A stretch of 64,000 nucleotides of DNA from Leptidea sinapis (taxonomy: Eukaryota > Arthropoda > Insecta > Lepidoptera > Pieridae), in NCBI RefSeq assembly GCF_905404315.1, contig NC_066292.1:12710001-12774000 (forward strand). The letters are read 5' to 3'. The translations under genes were made by a program, and so were the position numbers. This document shows, in pieces, positions 57,174-64,000 of the stretch (position 1 is the stretch's first letter; every line of letters starts with the position of its first letter). Under the pieces are notes generated by a model that saw nothing but the letters and a program-made list of their open reading frames with translations, searched no databases and had not been told where the DNA came from.

Positions 57174-58716
57174 GAGCGGGGGGCACGTTGTTACAGGGGT
57201 AAGAAGTTACACGCGTTTTTTACAGGGATTATAAACTCTTTTATGGACATAATTGGACTCATTCGTTTTCCTATAACATGGTGCATTAGATAAAAACAAT
57301 CAGTGACCCGCCAAGGTTGTGTAAATTTTTGATTCCTGATGACTATATTTTTTATTTTGTCAAACTTTTTAACCTTGAACGTTCATAATATATCTACATT
57401 TAATTTACAATATTGTTTTATTCTACTATCGATATCCATTAATAATGACTTCAATTTATATTAAAAAACGTGCCATGGGGCAAGTAGTTACAAATGTTTG
57501 GGGTAAGTTGTTACATGTACAAAAATATTATCATATCTGGTATTGTACCGTTCGTTTTCTCATTTTAAAAATTCTACATATTCTTTGTTTTTTCCAGAAT
57601 GAGAAACTATAAAAGAGGTAGAACTAGTAAAGAAGTTTGTGAATCTGCTGTAGCAGAAATACTGTAGAATAAAACAAGCATTCGTAAAGCAAGCGGGATG
57701 TTTAATTTGTATCCGATGTCCTTATCCAAGTATGTCAGAAAAACCAAAAACAACGAAAGTTGTTCATTGGGTTACGTTAAACCTAGATTGGTAATCTCAG
57801 AAGAAACAGAACATAAATTAGCTTCTTATCTACTCAAAAGTTCAGATATATATTTAGGGCCGGACTGGTTTAGAAGTTTTATGGATAGAAATCCTCAACT
57901 ATCTCTACGAACACCAGAAGCTATACCTTTGAGTAGGGCAACATCGTTCAACAAAGCCAACATTAAAGGTTTTTTGACAAACTGCAAGGCTTGTTCCAAA
58001 AATATGAATTAACTGCTTCAAGAATATGAAACGTTGACGAAACAGGTGTCACGACGGTACAGAAGCCTAAAAAAATAGTTGCTGCCCGGGGTCAAAAACA
58101 GGTCGGTGCGATCATATCTGCCGATAGAGGGACACTTATTACTCTCGCATGTGCCATAAATGCTATTGGGAATTCAGTTCCGCCGATGTTTGTGCTTCCC
58201 AGAATGAGATACACGGATCTTTTTCTTCGTACTGGACCAGTAGATGCGATTGGAGCGGGCATTTCTTCGGGATGGATGACAGAAGTAGAATTTTTATATA
58301 AGATTTAAAAATGTTCCTACCAAAGTGATTTTCTATAAATAAAACTTTAATAATTACCATAATAGATATTATAATTACTTATGAATGTTAGAAGACTGTA
58401 TAAAGTGATCTCTATTGTTTATATCGTTTTAAATTACTAATAAAAAATATGTATCACTGATGATTTTGTTTATTTATCTACCGTAACATCGTGCCCCGAT
58501 GGTGTAACAACTAGCCCCAATTCCGTGGGGTTACAATCTACTTGTTTTATTAAATTCTCCATTGTGAAAAAATTACATAAATTGTAATAATTTTTCAGTC
58601 GTATTTTAATAGCCAAATAGACATACTAACATTACAAGTAATCAGATGTATAATTTATTTGATAGCTTTTGTCATATTAACAACTATCTAAAAATTGTAA
58701 CAACGTGCCCCCCGCT
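57174..58716 (+). mobile_element. Pogo/Tigger-like DNA transposon with perfect 22-bp TIRs
   Basis: TIRs 57174-57195 and 58695-58716 are exact reverse complements (GAGCGGGGGGCACG then TTGTTACA). Four direct copies of GGGGYANGNNGTTACA lie at the left end and three inverted copies at the right. A decayed transposase gene lies between them. The flanking duplication could not be made out. Confidence 0.85.
57599..58308 (+). pseudogene. Pogo-like transposase, stopped and truncated
   Basis: Starts MRNYKRGRTSKEVCESAVAE, then TAG at 57665-57667, then SIRKASGMFNLYPMSLSKYV, the Psq-type HTH that binds DNA. GPDWFRSFMDRNPQLSLRTPEAIPLSRA is the CENP-B-like second DNA-binding part. After TAA (58010-58012) a shifted frame gives NVDETGVTTVQKPKK (first catalytic Asp), GTLITLACAINAIGN, RTGPVDAIGAG and SSGWMTE, then stops. 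The rest of the DDE domain (second Asp and third acidic residue) is missing. TTTTTTCCAG just before ATG may be a splice acceptor. Confidence 0.8.
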
Positions 58717-58849
58717 CCCCTAATTAATCAAAAATAATAATAAAATTTCATTCACGCCGATTATTTATTTTTATTTGTTTTACAAAAGTTTAGGTATTTA
58801 ATTTATCGATTGTGGCAGTACGAAGTCTACCGGGTCAGCTAGTAATAAA

Positions 58850-59960
58850 TAAAAAAGTGTGTGTGAACTTATGTATGCACGCAAGAAGTTATACTTCTTT
58901 GGTCTAACAAAGCAAAAATCCTTAAAATATTTATTCCTCGTGCTATTCTACGTTTGTAGAAAGAACAATATTTTAAAATCTTGTAACGATGGCTTTGACA
59001 ATTAATTATTAAATAACGAATGCAGCTGTACGGGCTTGAACCCTTTGCCTATCCTAATAATAGACGAAAAAACTAAAAAAAATAAAGAATGTCGCAAACG
59101 TCAGAAAATTTTAGGAACCAACTTCACCCTATTACTTTTGTGTTACAGTGATGCGCGCGCATCTTAAAATTTCACTCTTGTCATTTTTTCATAACGCGCC
59201 TAAAGAATAAAGCTTCAATAAAAAATGAATGGCAGTTTAATGTTAAAGTGATATAACATATTGGTTTCAGATGGGACTGTTAATTGTTATGTGTAGTTTA
59301 AATTTATTGTACAATATAACTATTATCTCCTTAAGTAAAATTATTTTGTAAATAAATTAAGTTGTCTTAACATTAAGTTTGTGTTGTACAAATTGAATTG
59401 TAAATATGGATTATCTTGTATAGCGATTTATTTTACAGTTCTCTGACCTAACGCAGTTTTTTTTTATTATTGTATTGTTATATTACCTGCACGTTGCATT
59501 ACATTGACGTAACTAACATCCTTTTTAAAAGTCGGCTCAGAATTGCACATTTCATTTTATTACAAAGCTCTCTAATTTATACTTATAAATATTAGTCTCA
59601 TTCGAAATGTTCCATTAACATTAAAAATATTTAGAACTTAAATGTTTGGCATTGAAAGAAGGCATTTCGGCAAAAATTAGGTCACCACAGTATTGAAGTG
59701 TGTAAAACTTGGTGCCAAATATATTCGGAATGAATTAAATAACGGTGCGACCAAACCGGGCGAATAATTAAAATACTGCTTAAGATTTACAGTCGCAAAT
59801 CCTCGCGGTAACAAGACATAAGCTGAAGCGTTGTTGATAATTTTAAATTGGTCTTTACAATTTATTATGTTTTTAAAGTGCCTCAAACCCTCACTTCTAG
59901 GACTAAGACACAAATAAAATTTGAGAGTTGAACAAAGCATACACGATTTTGTGACGATAC
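58850..59960. other. No gene recognised
   Basis: AT-rich. A minus-strand open frame at 59677-59940 (GLRHFKNIINCKDQFKIIN) has no family that I can name and is more likely chance or repeat-derived. Confidence 0.4.
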
Positions 59961-59963
59961 GTC

Positions 59964-60040
59964 ACTCGAACGTCTAGCTCAGTTGGTTAGATTACTAGCA
60001 CGGAACGCCAGAGGTCGTGGGTTCGAGTCCTGCATCGTTT
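59964..60040 (+). repeat. tRNA-like sequence (SINE head or tRNA pseudogene)
   Basis: A box TAGCTCAGTTGGTTAGA and B box GGTTCGAGTCC are correctly spaced. The anticodon-loop position before the anticodon is C rather than T and the acceptor arms do not pair well, so it is unlikely to be a working tRNA. Confidence 0.6.
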
Positions 60041-61655
60041 ATAAAATTTTGTTTTCAAATTTTATTTGAAAATGTGATGGGATGATTATGACATTCATAT
60101 GATTGTAAGTGATACCTACGCCCTGCAAGTTACAATACAGTGCGTCTCAGGATCCTCCAATATTCTCAGTTAATTTATTTTTATTTTTCCCCAAACCTTC
60201 TATATTTTATACCGTTATAAGTTTATAATTGTCAGTCACTGATGATTTGAAGACAGCTTGTATATAAAAACCAGGTGAGCTATATTCAAAAAACTTCATT
60301 TTGTAAATTTTTTTCAAGTAAATTTTTTTTTAAATCATAAGATCATATTATAACGTGTCCACTATAGTATAAAAAATACAAAAAATTCAATTGTAATATT
60401 TTTATGTTGACGCGTTAAGTAAAATAGTCACAATTTCTCGTACAACTCTCAAAGAGCGGCGATATCACAGAAGAATCTATCATAGATCACGTGGTATACA
60501 CTAACATAAACCGCACAATAATACCATGACTATATTAAACATAAGTGGCTATAGCGGTTCAAGCGACCGCGTTGGGTTTGGCGCCAAAACAGTTGAGCAG
60601 GTGACTTCTGCGAGCGCACGGTACGTGTTGGCATACCGGAGGTTAGTAGCACAGAATAAATAGCAGCTTACAATATTTATGACACAAAGATGACTTTCCC
60701 GACATTCAGCACACTCTCACCCTATTGAAAAGGGACACACCCCTCTGTCGTGTAACATCTCGCTTGGCTCATAGTTTGCCGTCAGTACTCAATCCTATTA
60801 GTAGGTATTATAAGTCCGTGGGTCTTAAGCACACGCTCGCCGATATTTTTAGTTAATTTTTATAGTTTTATTTTTTTTTTCTCTATTGTAATATGTTTTT
60901 CATGTCATATGACTTATTCGTCACAAATTATAAATAAGTTATATTCTATAGTTTATGTAACTCATAATCCTTAACATAAATTATTAAAAAAGAATATGTG
61001 ATATGCAAGCTTTCTAAATACTCTAAGCCGCTCCGCTTATAGAATTAAACCAATCTTAGTTTCGTAATCCAACATTAATATCTTAAATGATGTAAAGGCA
61101 ATGCATATTATTTTTGAACTTTTCGTCGTTTTGTTTATTTTTAGTAAAATTCGTACTGGATTAATTTTTTAGGTTACAATGGTACTATTAATAGTACGGG
61201 TAGGTGATCTCTCTATCTACTTAATAGGTGATCAGCTATAAGACTAATAATGTTCGTCAGAAACTATACAAATCACAAAACAGAAGACCACAATGACAAG
61301 TCTTTAATTTTCACATTGTATTTATTCGTTACTTAACCTCATAATATTTATTAAATTAAATCGCAAACTCAATAATTAATAATACATACTTGAGACTTGT
61401 TTAATTATCCTTTTAATTTCAATTCTTATTATAAGTAGGGTACTTTATAAGTATTAATACATATTATATACACTTATTTTTATTACTTTATTGAGTTTCC
61501 ATGGCAGACCTGGTTATTATAACTTAAATGTGCCATCGTTAGGGATTTTTCTGTAGAATATATTGATATATAGATGGCTATTCGATCTTGTCATCGCAAA
61601 CACTGCTTTTGCAGTTTGTAATATATAGTTTACTTAATATGTGTTTACTTAATTA
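60041..61655. other. No gene recognised; GC-richer island near 60,530-60,850
   Basis: Mostly AT-rich. About 60,530-60,850 is less AT-rich and has no partner in the window. Confidence 0.4.
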
Positions 61656-61659
61656 ATTA

Positions 61660-61815
61660 ATCTACCTGGATTTGTACCTGGGTCCTCTAGCTCCGTGGGC
61701 AGGGTCACTAGCCACTGAACTAAAGACATTGAGAAAAAGAAGCACTTAAACTGTACTTTCATTTAGAATACCCATGTCATATCGACCTGAAGACAATACG
61801 GGAGGAAATTCATTC
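61660..61815 (-). repeat. tRNA-related repeat Q, copy 1
   Basis: The minus strand has CAGTGGCTAGTGACCCTGCC and GGTACAAATCC like a decayed SINE head. AGAAGCACTTAAACTG, ACTTTCATTTAGAATACCC and ATGTCATATCGACCTGAAG are shared with 62395-62560. Confidence 0.55.
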
Positions 61816-62079
61816 CAGTGTCGGTGATAAAAAAATAAAAAAAATCTAGTGATTGGATTGGCGATATTGGCTCACACATAAAATATAGATATATGCTGTG
61901 GCGGGATTTTTCCTAGGATTATTTAAGATATACAATTATATCATAGATTATAATATTTGTAACTCCTACGGTTTTTGCAGCGCATACATGAATAGCTCGC
62001 AGATTACAGATTGTTTTCCTACTAACTTGACACGTCTTATCGTATAGTTTGGATAATTCACACTTTATCTTTATAAATT

Positions 62080-62228
62080 ATAGCCTATCTGTAATTCTGA
62101 TGTAAAAGCTATATAATTGGAAAATTTCATTAAAATTCATTTAGTAGTTTCTGAGTGAATGAGTACAAACACTCATCCATACATCTATACATTCGTACAA
62201 ACTTTCGCGTTTATAATATTGGTAGGAC
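62080..62228. repeat. Probable dispersed repeat, lepidopteran type
   Basis: TTCATTAAAATTCATTTAGT, CATCCATACATC and TACAAACTTTCGCGTTTATA then ATATTGGTAGGACT resemble a repeat that I recall as very frequent in moth and butterfly genomes. No partner in this window. Confidence 0.45.
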
Positions 62229-62394
62229 TTAACTTTTTCGATGTGTAAATGGTGAAATGTATAACTTTGATATTTTAAGTGTAATTTTCAGAGACAGCTT
62301 TTATATTGAATTTCCTTATTATGCTGTCATTTCAACTACTTAATTCATCATTCGTCCATAATAATATATTCGTGGCTGTTAAATTAAAAAAAAA

Positions 62395-62560
62395 AAACAT
62401 TTTTTTAAGACCAGTGGGCTGGATCACTAACCACATGTCGTCAATGAGAAGTTTTCCGTTCATTAGAAAATAGAAGCACTTTAACTGAACTTTCATTTAC
62501 AATACCCATGTCATATCGACGTTGACGACCTGAAGCCTCAGAAATTCATTCCACAGTTGG
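62395..62560 (-). repeat. tRNA-related repeat Q, copy 2
   Basis: Partner of 61660-61815; the head is more decayed, and GAAATTCATTCCA closes both copies. Confidence 0.55.
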
Positions 62561-62730
62561 TAATAAGGAATGATATTTTTTGGAGTAATTGGATTGTGTG
62601 GACTAGGGAAGCATATGTCTCCTTAGAAACTGCTTCTTGTAGTGGAACAATCAAAGATACCTTATAAAAATATCGCACATTGTATAGCTATGAATCGAGT
62701 TTCACTATCACCCTTAATTACAGACGAAAT

Positions 62731-62948
62731 ATCTATAGAGCGTGCTTAGACTTTGCTCAGACTTTACTGAGCTGAGTGTAAGTTTAGCATAATTTTTGAC
62801 TTCGTTTTTATAGTATTCTTTTGTTTTGACAGCTAAAATTATGCTGAGCTCTAGGTAAAACAGCCCAATATAAAAGTCCAGTTCGCGTTTTTCAGCTAAG
62901 TTTTATGTAAGTAAAGTCTGAAAAAAGTATTAGTACACTCTTATAGAT
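62731..62948. mobile_element. MITE family M, copy 2
   Basis: 218 bp, non-coding. Starts ATCTATAGAGCGTGCTTAGA. The right end, best seen in copy 1 (29328-29512), is the inverted form; here it is eroded to ACTCTTATAGAT. An internal GAGCTGAGTGT / ACAGCTAAAATTATGCTGAGC fold suggests a hairpin. Confidence 0.7.
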
Positions 62949-63299
62949 CTCAGTTTAAGATCTAATGTTTGGACGAAACTTCGCATATTTAAATTATTTT
63001 TTATTTTCTATAATTAAATAATTAAGAGGAAATATATTTACTATTCCTGCTAAAATAATTATTCTTAAACCCAAAGTAATAAGAAAATCCCTGTAATATA
63101 ATATTATGAATGAGGTTTCTAATGTAATAGCTCTATACAATATGACGTGTGTAGTGTGACGTCGAATCTGGTTTTTCCTAATTTAACTGAACACATGATT
63201 CAGTTAAATTAAGGACAAAGCGGAAAAATTCTGATCGCAAATCAGTATTAAATAACGGTATTAAGAAGAAATATATGATGAAAGTAAATATATGATGAA

Positions 63300-63769
63300 A
63301 GAAGCCTGACGAGATAGTCCTCCTCCTGTAATCGTTGAATACCACTCACACTCACATCACAAATCACACACTTGCAATAACACTACACACAAATAGTCAC
63401 ACACTTATACACATACATTCACACGAAATTACAAGCACACATACATATATCACCTCACTCGCCAGTCGCCTGCGAGTGCGAAGTATCTTCAAATGTAGAG
63501 TCTATTGGACTAAGATATCGTTAGTGATCTTCTTTCCATCCAGGCTAGTGAGCAGGCGGTCTGAGGATCAAGCCTCCTTCCCAGACAACCCATGCCTGTG
63601 AGCTACATTTTCGGCCTCCACGGCCCCCGGCGTCTGTAAAACTCTTTAGGGCTATCAGCACAAAGGAGATTTTTAGTCGGTAGGGGGATTTACATCCAAA
63701 CCCGACTTGTGGGTCCCGGTTACGGGGTTTTCAATACGTAAATGTATATTCTTCCTCTCCAAAAAAAAT
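63300..63769 (+). mobile_element. Jockey-L-related 3' UTR, diverged copy
   Basis: It follows 18200-18730 step by step: CCTCCTGTAATCGTT, an (ACAC/ACAT) tract, CACTCGCC..GCGAGTG, GGCGGTCTGAGG, TTCGGCCTCCACGGCCC, TTTTTAGTCGGTAGGGG and TTCCTCTCCAAAAAAAA. It is 5' truncated with no coding left and is clearly older than the two full copies. Confidence 0.8.
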
Positions 63770-64000
63770 GACCCCAATCTTTGAGATTGAGATTAAAAAG
63801 ATATAAAATAATAGTAAAAAAATATCAAATGATAGTACTATATACAAAAATCGGCATTGAAACATGAATGACGTCACGGCTCAATACTCATCACCGTATC
63901 GCATGACGTTTTGTTTGTCATTTTACGCGTTATCGTTGATTTATGAGGTGTGATGATGATCGTTCACAATGACACTTGTGAACGTTTTCGGACGTTATTC

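Larger units (their letters stand above)
56629..58843 (+). mobile_element. Probable non-autonomous Helitron, split by a pogo-like element
   Basis: Begins TC (56629) after A and continues TATATATATAAATATGAATT, CTCGAGAACGGCTGG, GTCCAGAGAAGGTTTAAAAG, which I recall as a frequent lepidopteran Helitron-type repeat. Ends ACCGGGTCAGCTAGT, with CTAGT fitting the CTRRT terminus and a short imperfect hairpin just before. No Rep/helicase coding. The following base is A rather than T, so the right end could be off by a base. Confidence 0.55.

Noticed and set aside
59677..59940. Minus-strand 87-codon gene
   Set aside because: No motif, no splice evidence, AT-rich setting; kept only as a remark.
59964..60040. 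Functional tRNA gene
   Set aside because: Missing T before the anticodon and poor acceptor pairing; called a tRNA-like repeat instead.

Overview
The window looks like moth or butterfly (Lepidoptera) nuclear DNA. It is AT-rich and intron-rich, and it carries the 3' half of an insect laccase-type multicopper oxidase gene together with a dense load of retrotransposons and DNA transposons of the kinds usual in that order. Only one host gene is recognisable; almost everything else is mobile DNA or unassigned AT-rich sequence. No bacterial operons, CRISPR arrays, rRNA genes or convincing functional tRNA genes were seen.

Region 1 (about 1-9,500): five exons of a laccase-like gene on the minus strand (9346-9461, 8568-8659, 7832-7934, 2671-2857, 1282-1940), joined by GT-AG introns whose phases agree. 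The 8568-8659 exon carries a frameshifting deletion, so the gene may be a pseudogene. The earlier exons are not recognisable here, so they lie beyond the window or inside unread sequence. The intron between 2857 and 7832 holds a truncated LINE (LINE-X copy A) broken by an internally deleted second LINE (LINE-P).

Region 2 (about 11,760-30,800): a mariner remnant; a LINE-X copy (12775-24660) split by a nearly complete Jockey-clade element (Jockey-L, 13141-18730, with an uninterrupted 913-codon ORF2) and by a minus-strand LINE-K (19942-23310, flanked by TGTATT); a Jockey-like RT remnant (LINE-Y); RTE remnants; tRNA-related SINEs; a MITE and several dispersed repeats.

Region 3 (30,855-47,958): a Ty3/gypsy LTR retrotransposon with AGCC target duplication and gag-pol broken by stops. 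Its 5' LTR contains a minus-strand Jockey-L copy (31326-37866), which itself contains a LINE-P fragment. Its 3' LTR contains a 4.7-kb DNA transposon (42682-47363) with about 36-bp terminal inverted repeats, arrays of a TIR-like motif, a 5'-UTR intron and a broken DUF7869-like putative transposase. This transposon is the most interesting item in the window.

Region 4 (47,960-64,000): LINE-P and related remnants, an RT-bearing LINE-P copy lacking its endonuclease (52505-55105), a second mariner remnant, and a probable Helitron (56629-58843) holding a pogo/Tigger-like transposon (57174-58716) with perfect 22-bp TIRs and seven mirror-oriented copies of a 16-bp motif. SINE, MITE and repeat pairs and a diverged Jockey-L 3' UTR complete the window.

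The mobile elements form a layered record: old LINE-P and LINE-X copies were hit by gypsy, Jockey-L and LINE-K, and some of these were hit again. Jockey-L looks the youngest. Clade names for LINE-X, LINE-P, LINE-K and LINE-Y are labels used only here.
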